Source of the DNA: Chryseobacterium hagamense
Lineage (GTDB): Bacteria > Bacteroidota > Bacteroidia > Flavobacteriales > Weeksellaceae
Reading direction: 5' to 3'
DNA: 64,000 nt
NCBI RefSeq assembly: GCF_007991455.1
Contig: NZ_BJYJ01000003.1
Location: 84,715-148,714 of the forward strand
Position numbers and translations under genes: made by a program. The notes beneath the pieces were generated by a model. It saw only the letters and a list, made by a program, of their open reading frames with translations, was not told the origin of the DNA and made no database searches. Below are positions 9,172-18,708 of the stretch, one piece after another; the stretch's first letter is position 1; each line of letters opens with the position of its first letter.

Positions 9172-12100
9172 TTAAAAAGTTAAATTGATACCGAGCACAT
9201 AGCTTCTTGATCTCGGGAACGTCGAACTGTCGTATCCCGGTGTTACCGCGACACCGCTGGCAGCAGAAACCTCGGGATCATAGCCTGAATATCCCGTAAT
9301 CGTTGCCAGATTATTTACCGTGAAATAGATTCTGGCACTGGTGACCATAATATCCTTCAGATAGTTTTTAGGCAGGGAATATCCTAAAGTAAGCTGTGCA
9401 ATCCGAAGATATGAACCGTCTTCCACATAGTAGGATGAAGGATAGGTGATGGCCTGGGTATTGGTGTTGCTTAAACTCCACAGACGGGATTCCTCATCCG
9501 GATTGAGTTCCTTTAAGCGGACGAGATTGTTGGTCTGCTGACCGGTATTGGGATCGATAAGATGATAAAAATTATTCCCGAATTCGGACGGGACATTCTG
9601 AAACAGGGAATACGGGCTCAAACTGTGTTTTGTCGCATTATAAATATCCCCTCCGACACTGAATTTCATAAAGATAGCCAGGTCGAAACCTTTGTATGCA
9701 AAATTATTGCTGATCCCTCCGATAAAATCGGGCGTCGCATCCCCGATCTTTACCATCTTCCTGGTAAACTGATCTCCTGCCGCATTGTCTGCCGCAAATT
9801 TGATGTCGCCCGGTTTTGGGGTTCCCGTTGCAGGCTTTACAACGCCGTCTTTCAGGCTCAGTGTTCCGTTTGCATTCTGGATGAAATCATCGGTGGTGTA
9901 AATTCCCTGGTAGACGTATCCGTACATTTCTCCCAACTGCTCTCCTACCCTGGCATAATAGGTAACTGCACCGGCCCTGTTGCTGCCGACGCTGAAGGTT
10001 CTGAAATCCTGGCCCTTTTCAAGGGAAAGCACTTTGGACCTGTTATGCCCGACGTTCAGGTCGGTGGTCCATCTGAAATTATCCGACCTCAGGTTGATCG
10101 TATTCAATGTGAATTCAACACCCCTGTTTCTCATGTTTCCGATGTTCTGGTACTGCCTGGCATACCCGGAAGAAACCGGAAGAACGGCCTGGAGCAGCAT
10201 GCCGCTGACATTGTTGTTGTACCATTCGCCGGTCAGCCTGATCCTGTTGCTGAACAGGGCGATGTCAGCTCCGATATTGGTGGATTTGAGTTCCTCCCAC
10301 TTCAAATTGGGGTTTCCAAGGTTTGTGCTCGTTACGTAAGCCGGGGTTCCCGGAGTATTATTGATCGGATAATCCGTAATCGAGTAAGTCGTGATAAACA
10401 GATTGTTCCCGATGTCATTATTTCCGGTAATCCCGTATTCAAATCTGAGCTTAAAATCGTTGATGATATTTTTAATTTTGGAAGCCTGCCAGAAGCTTTC
10501 CTGGGATGTTCTCCAGGCAGCAGCGACCGAAGGGAACGTTCCCCACTTATTGTTTTTTCCGAATTTCGATGAGCCGTCCTGTCTGATGGTGGCCGTCAGA
10601 AGATACCGGTCATCATAATTATAGGTTACCCTTCCGAAGTATGACATTAAACTGGTACTGCTTCGATCCACGGATTTATCGGAAACGGTTGCCGTACTGA
10701 TATCATTGAGCCCGAAATTCGGAAAAGGAAACTTAATCAGCGTCAATGCATTGTTTTCCGACTGGGAATAAACGACTTCCTGACCGATCAGCGCATTGAG
10801 CTTATGCTTATCCCTAAAAGTATTGATGTAAGTAACCGTATTCGTGATCTGGTATCCGTAAGATTCATTATTTCCTATTTTCCCGTTAATTCCTGTAGTC
10901 GTAGGATCGGTAAGGTAAGCTCTGGAGTTTTCATCGGAAAAAGCCATGGATTTGCTGTTTCTCCAGTTGTACTGGCCTGCCGTTCTGAAAGTGAAGTTTT
11001 TTAAAAAATCGATTTCCAATCCGGCATTGGCTACGAAATTTCTTGACCGTTGATTCGAAGTGGACGCATTGGTTTCAATAAAAGGGTTCTCGGTGTCATA
11101 TCCCGGTTCCAGCGCAGAAAAATCACCGTAGGTCTGGGTATTATAAAGCTCATCCAGCGTAAAACGCGTTCCTCCTGTAATGGGCTGCAGCAGAATTTTC
11201 TTCATTCCGGAATAAGCACCGCCACCATTGAGGGAATTGGAATTGAACATCGAATTGAAATCTACCCTTACGCCTTTATACAACTGTGAATTAACATTTA
11301 CCCGTAAAGAGTTTCTTGTTTCACTGAAGTTATTAAGTAAGCCGTTCTGTTTGTTATAATTATAGCTTACAAAAGCCTGGGTTTTATCTGTTCCTACCGA
11401 AAAATTAAAATTGTGGTTTTGGGTAACGCCGGTACCGCCCAGCATCTTCTCCTGCCAGTCCAGCGTCGGGGCGTTGGCATATCTGTTATTGATCCTGCTG
11501 TAGACGCCCGTATAAAAACCCGGCGAGTCCGCAGATAAATTATCATCGAAGATACTGCTCCACTGCGGTGCGCGTCCTGCAAGCTGGGCCAGTTCATACT
11601 GGTATTTTACATAAGATCCTGCATCCGAAAGCATATCGAGCTTTTTGGAAAGCACATCGAATGACATGAAAGAGTTATAGTTGACGGTTGTTCTGCCTTT
11701 CTTTCCGCTTTTCGTTTTGATAACGATAATCCCGTTGGAACCACGGGCACCGTAGATGGCAATGGCCGAAGCGCCTTTCAGTACATCAATGCTTTCGATA
11801 TCATTCGGATTGATGATATTCAATGCATTGTCCAGCTGGAAACCGTCTACAATATACAATGGCTCTGTTCCCTGGGTGATGGAGGCCCCACCCCGGATCG
11901 TTACATTGGCCCCTGCTCCCGGAGCACCGCCGGCCGTAACGATATTTAATCCGGCAGCTCTGCCCTGCAATGCCTGTAAAGCATTCATGGCCGGTGTCGC
12001 CGACAATTCTTTTGCTGAAACTGAGGATACCGATCCTGTGAGATCAGATTTCTTCACCTTTCCATACCCGATCACTACCACTTCCTCGATTTCCCTGGTG

Positions 12101-12213
12101 TTTACTTTCGCCGTATCACTTGCCGTTTTCTGACCCCAGAATAAACCTGACGAAAGAAAAAATGCCGGAAATACGATTCGGGTAATATCCTTGTGTTTAA
12201 TGATTAAAGACAT
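9172..12213 (-). CDS. SusC/RagA-family TonB-linked outer-membrane transporter
   Basis: The 1013-residue protein has a signal segment, a TonB box/linker (EEVVVIGYGKVKKSDLTGSV, about 43-62), a plug domain (ALQALQGRAAGLNI, TIRGGAS, EPLYIVDGF, IESIDVLKGASAIAIYGARG) and a long beta-barrel ending in GINLTF. The N-terminal carboxypeptidase-like domain found in many SusC proteins is absent, because the TonB box follows the signal directly. It would import oligosaccharides from the SusD-capped surface into the periplasm using TonB energy. A shared operator and -7 box lie 33-78 bp upstream of the start codon. A long plus-strand open frame inside this gene (9562-10572) is a codon-bias shadow. Confidence 0.95.
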   Translation of the reverse strand: MSLIIKHKDITRIVFPAFFLSSGLFWGQKTASDTAKVNTREIEEVVVIGYGKVKKSDLTGSVSSVSAKELSATPAMNALQALQGRAAGLNIVTAGGAPGAGANVTIRGGASITQGTEPLYIVDGFQLDNALNIINPNDIESIDVLKGASAIAIYGARGSNGIIVIKTKSGKKGRTTVNYNSFMSFDVLSKKLDMLSDAGSYVKYQYELAQLAGRAPQWSSIFDDNLSADSPGFYTGVYSRINNRYANAPTLDWQEKMLGGTGVTQNHNFNFSVGTDKTQAFVSYNYNKQNGLLNNFSETRNSLRVNVNSQLYKGVRVDFNSMFNSNSLNGGGAYSGMKKILLQPITGGTRFTLDELYNTQTYGDFSALEPGYDTENPFIETNASTSNQRSRNFVANAGLEIDFLKNFTFRTAGQYNWRNSKSMAFSDENSRAYLTDPTTTGINGKIGNNESYGYQITNTVTYINTFRDKHKLNALIGQEVVYSQSENNALTLIKFPFPNFGLNDISTATVSDKSVDRSSTSLMSYFGRVTYNYDDRYLLTATIRQDGSSKFGKNNKWGTFPSVAAAWRTSQESFWQASKIKNIINDFKLRFEYGITGNNDIGNNLFITTYSITDYPINNTPGTPAYVTSTNLGNPNLKWEELKSTNIGADIALFSNRIRLTGEWYNNNVSGMLLQAVLPVSSGYARQYQNIGNMRNRGVEFTLNTINLRSDNFRWTTDLNVGHNRSKVLSLEKGQDFRTFSVGSNRAGAVTYYARVGEQLGEMYGYVYQGIYTTDDFIQNANGTLSLKDGVVKPATGTPKPGDIKFAADNAAGDQFTRKMVKIGDATPDFIGGISNNFAYKGFDLAIFMKFSVGGDIYNATKHSLSPYSLFQNVPSEFGNNFYHLIDPNTGQQTNNLVRLKELNPDEESRLWSLSNTNTQAITYPSSYYVEDGSYLRIAQLTLGYSLPKNYLKDIMVTSARIYFTVNNLATITGYSGYDPEVSAASGVAVTPGYDSSTFPRSRSYVLGINLTF

Positions 12214-12246
12214 ATATTAATTTTAATTTATATTACTTTACTGTAG

Positions 12247-12291
12247 CCAAAGTACACCGTTACAAAAATTTCGGCATCCTGTCTTATCCTG
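12247..12291 (-). promoter_or_regulatory. Shared operator plus -7 box of susC-susD
   Basis: On the minus strand the half-sites CAGGATAAGA and CAGGATGCCG occupy 12291 down to 12272. A third CAGGAT lies just upstream, giving three CAGGAT words in a row. Seventeen bases downstream is TACTTTGG (12254-12247), close to TAnnTTTG. Orientation and spacing equal those of the other four sites. Confidence 0.7.
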
Positions 12292-12446
12292 TATCCTGAT
12301 ATTCATTATTTTTCTTAATTTATTACGTATTGTGAACTTAAAAACAAAAAAGGGTGATCATGCGGTGACATATTTCAGTATTAATTCAAAATATAAAAAC
12401 CGGGACATCAGGATCCGGTAGCGATTCTGATACGCTTTCCTTTAGT

Positions 12447-12477
12447 AAAAAAGGCAGCCGAAAAAATCAGTGCCTTT
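12447..12477 (-). terminator. Rho-independent terminator after rhaT
   Basis: Read on the minus strand, AAAGGCA and TGCCTTT form 7-bp arms (12477-12471 and 12456-12450) followed by a run of T. It lies about 70 bp after the rhaT stop codon and upstream of the susC promoter, so rhaT is probably transcribed alone. Confidence 0.7.
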
Positions 12478-12545
12478 AGGAAGCCTGTTCAGGCTCAGAA
12501 ACTATATGAATGTGATAAAAAACAATTGTTGGCAGTTAAAAAAAT

Positions 12546-13634
12546 CTAACGTAATGAGTTTCCGTAGCCTACAATTAAAATGGATACAAACATGATGATC
12601 ATTCCCATAACAATGGTAGAAATTGTTTTTTTGGAAACCCCTTTCCATTCTTTGATAATCACGCCCCAGAGATTGGCAATCAAAATAATGAATGCCATGT
12701 GCAGGATCCATGAACTCGGGCCGTTCCCCATTTTGCTCTCTCCCATTCCGTAGAAAAAAAACTGCAGAAACCACATCGTCCCTGCCAAAGCACAGAAGAG
12801 GATATTTTTGGCAACAGGAACATCCTTCCTGGTATAATCGGTATAGGATTTATTTTTAACTGAAAGAAAGAGACAGCCCATAAGATTGGAAGCCATCCCT
12901 CCCCAGAGAACGACGATGTAGGTCACATTATTCTGGAAAAGAAATTCTCCATGTCCGGGATGAGCGGTTTTCCAGGCTGCATTTGCAACATGGGCCATCG
13001 GTTTTCCTGCTTCGAGCCCAAAGTTAAAACAGGCACTCAGGATTCCGGAAATAATGGCCACGGTAAGTCCAAGGCCGAATTTATATTCCGTTTTTACCGG
13101 TATTCCGTGAGGATCTGCAGATTCATGCTGAAGTTCCTGATCTTTCATTACGCCTGCTCTTCCACTGATGATAATTCCGATAACACAGACGAAAAGTCCG
13201 AGAAGGACCATCTGTCCCCAGGAACTGGAAATCATCAATCCGATCGAATCCTTTCCGGCCCGGGGCGAAAATTCATAGAAAACGGAAGGCACGAGCGACC
13301 CGATAACCATTGTCAGCCCCAGCATGATGCTGCTTCCCAGGGCAACCCCCAGATAACGGACTCCCAGGCCGTACATAAAGCCACCGATTCCCCAGAGCGC
13401 GCCAAATAAAAATGTAAGCCCTACAATTGATGAACTTTCATTCCGGATGATGGTCCAGAAATCAGGAATGGTAAGAAAAGCGGCCAATGGCGGAACGATT
13501 ATCCAGGAAAAAACACCTCCGATCAGCCAGAATGTTTCCCATTTCCACCCTCTTACTTTTTTATACGGTAAATAAAAACTTCCGGAAGAAAACCCTCCTA
13601 AAAAGTGGAAAATAACTCCTAATAATGCATTCAT
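12546..13634 (-). CDS. rhaT: L-rhamnose/proton symporter RhaT
   Basis: The 362-residue protein is highly hydrophobic with about ten predicted membrane segments. It starts with the family-typical ALLGVIFHFLGGFSSGSFYLPYKKVRGWKWETFWL segment and contains GALWGIGGFMYGLGVRYLGVALGSSI and the C-terminal FFFYGMGESKMG stretch seen in RhaT of the drug/metabolite transporter superfamily. It imports L-rhamnose with H+ across the inner membrane after periplasmic release by GH106. It has its own operator and promoter upstream and a terminator downstream. Confidence 0.93.
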   Translation of the reverse strand: MNALLGVIFHFLGGFSSGSFYLPYKKVRGWKWETFWLIGGVFSWIIVPPLAAFLTIPDFWTIIRNESSSIVGLTFLFGALWGIGGFMYGLGVRYLGVALGSSIMLGLTMVIGSLVPSVFYEFSPRAGKDSIGLMISSSWGQMVLLGLFVCVIGIIISGRAGVMKDQELQHESADPHGIPVKTEYKFGLGLTVAIISGILSACFNFGLEAGKPMAHVANAAWKTAHPGHGEFLFQNNVTYIVVLWGGMASNLMGCLFLSVKNKSYTDYTRKDVPVAKNILFCALAGTMWFLQFFFYGMGESKMGNGPSSWILHMAFIILIANLWGVIIKEWKGVSKKTISTIVMGMIIMFVSILIVGYGNSLR

Positions 13635-13658
13635 AATTTTATCTTAAGGATTGAATCT

Positions 13659-13703
13659 GAAAATTAATAAGATGCAACCGATTGCGCATCTTGTACTGTC
13701 ATG
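13659..13703 (-). promoter_or_regulatory. Shared operator plus -7 box of rhaT
   Basis: On the minus strand the half-sites CATGACAGTA and CAAGATGCGC occupy 13703 down to 13684. Seventeen bases later comes TAATTTTC (13666-13659), one mismatch from TAnnTTTG. An additional inverted repeat AAGATGC (13669-13675) / GCATCTT (13686-13692) overlaps the operator and spacer and could be a second binding site. Confidence 0.68.
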
Positions 13704-13894
13704 TCTGACCCTTTGAAAAATAAGAAATTTTATATTGTCTCAAAAAGATTATTTAAAAGCCTGTTATCAATGCAGTTAGCGATATTTGATCATCCGGATA
13801 AGGCATTGCACTTTTACGAAAACGTTTGATCAGCCAGGTTTTTTCCCGTTCAAATAAAAAAATCTGACGGGTTTTGAAACCTGCCAGATTTAAA

Positions 13895-14505
13895 TATTTA
13901 ACATAAACTTGAAGAAGAACCCGGATTAAACAGGTCCGGAGCCGGAAGCCGGTGGCGGGAAGTTTTTCTTGTTAAAAATAACGTGAACCCGAAGAAGAAC
14001 CTGGATTAAGCGACTGGAAGGGGGATGCCGGATGCCGGAAGTTTCTCTGGTAAAAAACAGGATCTAAAATCCTGATCATAAACTAAATATTTCAGTATTT
14101 CCTCAGAGGGAATTCTAATTTATTCCTGAATAAAAAACCTTGGTCTAAATTTTTCAACCGGGGTCTAATTTTTTTCTAAGTCCTGAAGAAATGGCTTAGT
14201 ACAGGATAGGATAAAATCCTGTCAGAAACTTGAACCGTTTATTCGTTCTGCCAGGATGAGTGGTATCCGAAATCCCGACTGAATCATTCTACTTTTATTT
14301 TTGAGTTAAATAATCGACTGATGTCAATACGGTCGAAATCACATTAAAAATACGATCAAAGGTCCTGATGATCAGACGAACATTCTGTCATTTTATTAAA
14401 GAAAATTCTGTTTAAAAACCCTGACTGAATCAGCCGTAATTTATCTTTTTTTAATTAAACAGCTGAATATAAGTTAAATACACTCGAATTCACATTATGT
14501 ATAAA
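13895..14505 (+). repeat. Dispersed intergenic repeat, copy 2 (composite)
   Basis: This gene-free stretch holds two successive left ends (TAACATAAACTTGAAG near 13898 and TAACGTGAACCCGAAG near 13978), each followed by the GGAAGCCGG / GATGCCGGAAGTTTCT block. The central block follows, with hairpin arms ACAGGAT (14201-14207) and ATCCTGT (14216-14222). Two right ends come last (CAATACGGTCGAAATCACATTA near 14320-14345 and a second CTCGAATTCACATTA near 14490). It looks like two partial copies nested or in tandem. It separates the rhaT promoter from the end of the pectinase operon. Confidence 0.75.
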
Positions 14506-14537
14506 ATTATGAATTCTCTGATCCTGTACCTGATCTC

Positions 14538-15698
14538 TTAATTCAGCTTATAGACCTCACTCGCTGCAAGCAGCAGGCATCCCAAGCCATAATCTTCAAA
14601 ATCCGGCTCTTTAACGGCAGAAAGCGGCTGACCATCCCTGGGTTCCTTTCCGGTACCCTGGACCCATCCCAGAAATCCGTTCGGCTGCACGGAATCTCTT
14701 ACAATCGCATTCCAGGCCCTGATTAAAACCGGCAGATAGGTTTTCCTGTCAATCAAATTATTATTGATCCCATACGCCATCCCGTAGACAAACAATGCGG
14801 TCCCCGTCATTTCCTTGCCACCAAAATTGCCAGGATCATGAAGGCTGACATTCCAGAAACCGTCTTCACGCTGAACCGGAAGCAATGCGGATAACAAATC
14901 TTTATAATCCGTTAAATATTCGTGATAATGAGGGTCCGATTTTGGTGTATCGTGAAGTGTTTTGGCCAAAGCAGCCACTACCCAGCCGTTTCCGCGGCTC
15001 CAATAGCAATCTTCGCCATTCGGTTCTTTATAAGGAGGAACAAAACTTTTGTCTCTCCACCAGATCTTATCGGCCTGATTATACAAACCGTTTCCGCCGT
15101 GCTTGTATTTGGTGAAAGCGTACATCTCGTAATTTCTGTCAAAATACTTCTGCTCACCGGTAATTCTTCCTAATTTCGTAAAAATCGGCATCGACATCTG
15201 AAGCGCATCAATCCACCACCAATCGTCAACTTTATCGGTCGCAATCATACTATCCATAGCCGCTTTCACGTTTTTGATTCTTTCGGGATTTTTTCTTCCG
15301 TCGATTTCATACAAATCAATATAGGTCTGTCCACAGGCCTGATGGTCGGCATTTCGCGTGTAGGTACCGCGCATCATATCCCAATTGTGCTTTTGGGACC
15401 AGTCCAAAGCATACTGGTAATATTCTTTTTTAGGATCGATTGCATATAAAGCCATCAAACCTTCATAATAAACTGCCCGGGTCCAGAGATTGCTCGGCCA
15501 TACTTTTTTACCGACGATTTCCTTGCCGGAATCCGGCCATTTGTTCATAAAATACAGGTTGGCACGCTCTGCAACTTCCAGAACCTCTTTTTTATTGGGG
15601 AGCTTTGCCTTCGATGCGATGTTTTGCTTTTGAACCGAACAGGAAGTCATTCCCGCCATTATCATTGCCAAGAAGCCTGTTGTTAATAGTCTTTTCAT
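14538..15698 (-). CDS. Unsaturated rhamnogalacturonyl hydrolase, GH105 (lipoprotein)
   Basis: The 386-residue protein has a lipoprotein signal with lipobox GMTSC (C20), so it is probably anchored on the periplasmic face of a membrane. The alpha6/alpha6-barrel GH88/GH105 pattern is clear: LWTRAVYYEGLMALY, RNADHQACGQTYIDLYE, DDWWWIDALQMSMPIF with the probable catalytic D164, CYWSRGNGWVVAAL, and SGTGL-like GTALFVYGMAYGINN. The family removes the 4,5-unsaturated galacturonyl residue that rhamnogalacturonan lyases leave at the non-reducing end, exposing rhamnose. It follows the PL11 gene by 13 bp and is the last gene of the pectinase operon, a natural partner for that lyase. Confidence 0.92.
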   Translation of the reverse strand: MKRLLTTGFLAMIMAGMTSCSVQKQNIASKAKLPNKKEVLEVAERANLYFMNKWPDSGKEIVGKKVWPSNLWTRAVYYEGLMALYAIDPKKEYYQYALDWSQKHNWDMMRGTYTRNADHQACGQTYIDLYEIDGRKNPERIKNVKAAMDSMIATDKVDDWWWIDALQMSMPIFTKLGRITGEQKYFDRNYEMYAFTKYKHGGNGLYNQADKIWWRDKSFVPPYKEPNGEDCYWSRGNGWVVAALAKTLHDTPKSDPHYHEYLTDYKDLLSALLPVQREDGFWNVSLHDPGNFGGKEMTGTALFVYGMAYGINNNLIDRKTYLPVLIRAWNAIVRDSVQPNGFLGWVQGTGKEPRDGQPLSAVKEPDFEDYGLGCLLLAASEVYKLN

Positions 15699-15711
15699 TT
15701 TATATTTAAAT

Positions 15712-17598
15712 TTAATTATCAGTCTTTGGGCTTACTGTAAAAATATCCGGCTCCGGCATTTCTTTCACCGATTCATCCAGATAATAATCCGTGTGCGGAG
15801 GCTGATTGTATCCCACATTCTGCCAGACAATACTTAACCGGTATTGCGGATTGTGCATCAAAGTATACAATCGGTGTTTCGTCGGAATGATGGTAGTGAA
15901 AATCCTTAATTCCCGATTATCAGCCGTTCTGTATATCACTTCCTCACGCCAGTCTCCGAATAAATCGGCAACCAGAGCCGGGTTCTTCTTGGTTCCGTTA
16001 TTGGACTCACACTGAAAATTTTCAGCTTCGAAAAGGACATTTGATCGTTCATTTTTCCAGTCCCATTTTGAAATTACGGTTCCGTCTAAGATTTCGCTTA
16101 AAAAATCGCCGTCCCAGTAAATCCCCATATTCGCTGGCGGATTTTTATCACATATTTTTTTGCCCTGAGCAGTATAAATGCCTTTCAGTCCTGCGCCCGA
16201 TGCCCAGCATTCCGAACCTTCATAGCGAGGATCGATATTTAGGGACAAACCTCTTCCCGGTCCCTGAAACTTGCTTGCCTTGCTGTATACGGCAGAAGGC
16301 AGTTTCCACAGTACCTTTCCGGTTTTCGCATCCCGGAAATGTGCGCCCGCGTCATCAAATCTTTCCTGAATATCAAAAATTTCCAGTCCGGGATTCGCGG
16401 GATCCAAATCTCCGACATGCAGGGCATCACCATGGCCGTAACCGGTACTGTTCAGCACTTTTCCATCATCATCTAGGGTCATGGCACCGAACACAACCTC
16501 ATCTTTTCCGTCATTATCAACATCCGCAATGCTCAGATTATGATTTCCCTGTCCGCGGTATTTTTTATTTTCTTCCGAACTTTCGGTATCGAAAAGCCAC
16601 CGAAGACTCAATTTTTTATCTTTAAAATCCCAGGCTGCAATCGCCGTTCTTGTGTAATACCCTCTGGACATGATTACACTCGGAGTTTTCCCATCCAGGT
16701 AAGCAACGGCTCCTAAAAACCGGTCGATCCGGTTTCCTTTGGCATCGCCCCAGGTTTCGGCCATCTGTTCATTAGTAGGGTTCAGGCTTCCTTCAAATCT
16801 GGGGACCTGATAATCCACTGTATGAATTTCCGCTCCGGTCTGTCCGTCAAATACCGTCATCAATTCCGGTCCCGAAAGGATCATTCCGTTTTCGTTAACG
16901 TAATTTTTGGTCGGGTCGCCGATAAATTTTCCCGTCCCGTCCCGGGTTCCGTCGGCAGTTTTCATTACGATTTCCGCTTTTCCGTCCCGGTCTAAATCGT
17001 AAACCAAAAACTGGGTATAATGTGCACCTTCCCTGATATTTTTACCTAAATTGATTTCCCACAAAAATGTTCCGTCCATTTTGTAAGCCTGAATAACCGG
17101 CGGGTCGGTTTGCCCTTTCTGGCTGTTATCTTTTGAACGTCCCGTCTGATGGAGAATAATTTCGTATGTTCCGTCACCATCCAGATCCGCTGCTGAAACA
17201 TCATTCGGGGTGTAGCCCTCGGGAGTTTTCAGCGGAATCGGAAAATAAGGTTTCTGATGGGCTGTGTATTTTGCAAAATCCCTGTCAGTCTCCTGATGCT
17301 GCGTATTTGATTTGACGAAATACGTATAGTTTTTTCCTTTGTCAGCAGTTTTATCTAAAAAATGAGTTTCGTTACGCAAAGCTTTTTTATTCAGCTTTCT
17401 GGTCTGATTATTCCCGATACGATAAAGATCAAAATACGTATCCTCAGCTTCTGTTCCCAGCAACCGCCAACTTACAAAAATGCCCGCTTCTGCAGGAACA
17501 GCAACGATTCCTCTTTTCAGGTATTCCATCTGTCTTTGGGCAGAAAATAGCTGTGAGAAAAAAATGGCTGATGTGATGAATATGTACTTGACTTTCAT
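15712..17598 (-). CDS. Rhamnogalacturonan lyase, PL11
   Basis: I place the start at 17598, where MKVKYIFITSAIFFSQLFSAQ gives a clean signal peptide. A longer in-frame start at 17724 would add 42 residues with no signal-like order. The mature protein begins QRQMEYLKRGIVAV, the usual PL11 start, with an Ig-like domain (about 20-110) and then an eight-bladed propeller with repeated D-x-D-x-D calcium loops (DLDGDGTYEIILHQTG, DLDRDGKAEIVMKTADG, DVDNDGKDEVVFG). PL11 enzymes of the YesW/YesX type cleave the rhamnose-galacturonate backbone by beta-elimination. Endo or exo action cannot be decided. The gene lies in the operon between the DUF4350-like gene and GH105. Confidence 0.93.
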   Translation of the reverse strand: MKVKYIFITSAIFFSQLFSAQRQMEYLKRGIVAVPAEAGIFVSWRLLGTEAEDTYFDLYRIGNNQTRKLNKKALRNETHFLDKTADKGKNYTYFVKSNTQHQETDRDFAKYTAHQKPYFPIPLKTPEGYTPNDVSAADLDGDGTYEIILHQTGRSKDNSQKGQTDPPVIQAYKMDGTFLWEINLGKNIREGAHYTQFLVYDLDRDGKAEIVMKTADGTRDGTGKFIGDPTKNYVNENGMILSGPELMTVFDGQTGAEIHTVDYQVPRFEGSLNPTNEQMAETWGDAKGNRIDRFLGAVAYLDGKTPSVIMSRGYYTRTAIAAWDFKDKKLSLRWLFDTESSEENKKYRGQGNHNLSIADVDNDGKDEVVFGAMTLDDDGKVLNSTGYGHGDALHVGDLDPANPGLEIFDIQERFDDAGAHFRDAKTGKVLWKLPSAVYSKASKFQGPGRGLSLNIDPRYEGSECWASGAGLKGIYTAQGKKICDKNPPANMGIYWDGDFLSEILDGTVISKWDWKNERSNVLFEAENFQCESNNGTKKNPALVADLFGDWREEVIYRTADNRELRIFTTIIPTKHRLYTLMHNPQYRLSIVWQNVGYNQPPHTDYYLDESVKEMPEPDIFTVSPKTDN

Positions 17599-17844
17599 GT
17601 TGTAAATCTGTTTTATCCCGTTAAAAATTCGAGAGACCGCTTTTAAATTTATATTCTTTTTTCCCTGAAACAGAAGGACCAGAAATTCAAGACTTTGAAA
17701 TCTCCGGTAAAAACTGAATGGCAATCCTGAAATTCCTGAAAATTTTGTGAGGATAATATTCGTTTTAATGTTGGTGTCACTCTGAACAGCGGACTTTTTT
17801 AATGCCTTAAAATTTTAATTTTCTCAGGACTGAACTTCCTTAAG

Positions 17845-18693
17845 TCACCGTGAAAGATCTGTTATTTCAAATGACTGCATAGATTTAATTATTTTTTTTT
17901 CAGCCTGCTTCAGCAGCCACTTTACCCATTCTTCCGTTCCCTGATTATTGGTGAAATCTGCCGGAAGCTTTTTGCCGTCGATGTATTCGTTGTAGCACCA
18001 CGGGTCGCCCAATGCGAAAACGGTCCCCTTGCCGGCTTTTGCAATGGCGCCTATGTTTTTGCCTTCTGCCGTCAGGATGGCTTTGGCAGGCGCTTTAACA
18101 TCTATAGAGCTCACCTCTTTCATATATAATTTCTGTGCGGAGAAAACTTCGTTTCCTGCCGGAACCGTCACTCTCCCCTGTTCAAACTCTCTTTTCTGAA
18201 CCCGGTTATAACTGTCGTCATTGAAATGAATCCCGAATTTTTCTGCCAATCTGTTGAAGTGTTCAAATTCAGAATTGCCGTTGTCATTGCTTAGCAGAAC
18301 GAGAACCCCACCATTTTTCACCCATTTTTCAAGGTTTTTTATTGTTTTGGCATCCATCAGGTTCGCTTTTCCGCCATACGCCTCCTTATCTGTATCCGGG
18401 TCAACAATGATGTAGATGCTGGCATTTTTCAAATCCTTTTGAGAAGGAGCTGTCATCAAAGTGCTGATCTCTGCGCCTTGTTTCTGAAAGATTTCGCCCA
18501 GTAGGGAAAAGCCGCCGTTGGAAGTGTCATTCCAGGTATAGTGCCACGATTCCGGAACTTTGGTTTCTTTATCTTGCTTTTTTTCGTTATTGAAGAAATT
18601 ATCCAAAACGACTTTCGGTTTATCCTGGGCATTGGAAAATCCAAATGTGAGGAAACTTTCCAGTACTGCTATTTTTAATATCACTTGTTTCAT
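17845..18693 (-). CDS. Secreted DUF4350-like protein of the pectin operon
   Basis: The 282-residue protein has a signal peptide ending near SNAQ. The mature part (PKVVLDNFFNN, WNDTSNGGFSLLGEIFQKQGAEI, ASIYIIVDPDT, LEKWVKNGGVLVLLSND, GTVFALGDPWCYNEYI) has the alternating strands and the GGVLVLL turn of DUF4350 / glutamine-amidotransferase-like folds. No catalytic cysteine is evident in the expected nucleophile turn. In some Bacteroidota a domain of this kind is, as I remember it, fused to GH88/GH105 hydrolases, which fits its place in this operon between GH106 and PL11. Its function is unknown. A binding or accessory role on unsaturated oligosaccharides is a guess. Confidence 0.6.
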   Translation of the reverse strand: MKQVILKIAVLESFLTFGFSNAQDKPKVVLDNFFNNEKKQDKETKVPESWHYTWNDTSNGGFSLLGEIFQKQGAEISTLMTAPSQKDLKNASIYIIVDPDTDKEAYGGKANLMDAKTIKNLEKWVKNGGVLVLLSNDNGNSEFEHFNRLAEKFGIHFNDDSYNRVQKREFEQGRVTVPAGNEVFSAQKLYMKEVSSIDVKAPAKAILTAEGKNIGAIAKAGKGTVFALGDPWCYNEYIDGKKLPADFTNNQGTEEWVKWLLKQAEKKIIKSMQSFEITDLSR

Positions 18694-18708
18694 GAATTTA
18701 CTTACTGT

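Noticed and set aside
9562..10572. Plus-strand open frame of 336 codons inside the SusC gene
   Set aside because: It is antisense to a clear beta-barrel coding sequence. The length is explained by codon bias, and no family pattern is seen.
17599..17724. Longer N-terminus for PL11 starting at 17724
   Set aside because: It would bury a clean signal peptide 42 residues inside the protein. The start at 17598 fits export.
17660..17780. Operator-like words CAGGAAT and CAGGATTGCC upstream of PL11
   Set aside because: The half-sites are 9 bp apart, not 10, and no TAnnTTTG box lies 17 bp downstream, so it was not counted with the five phased sites.
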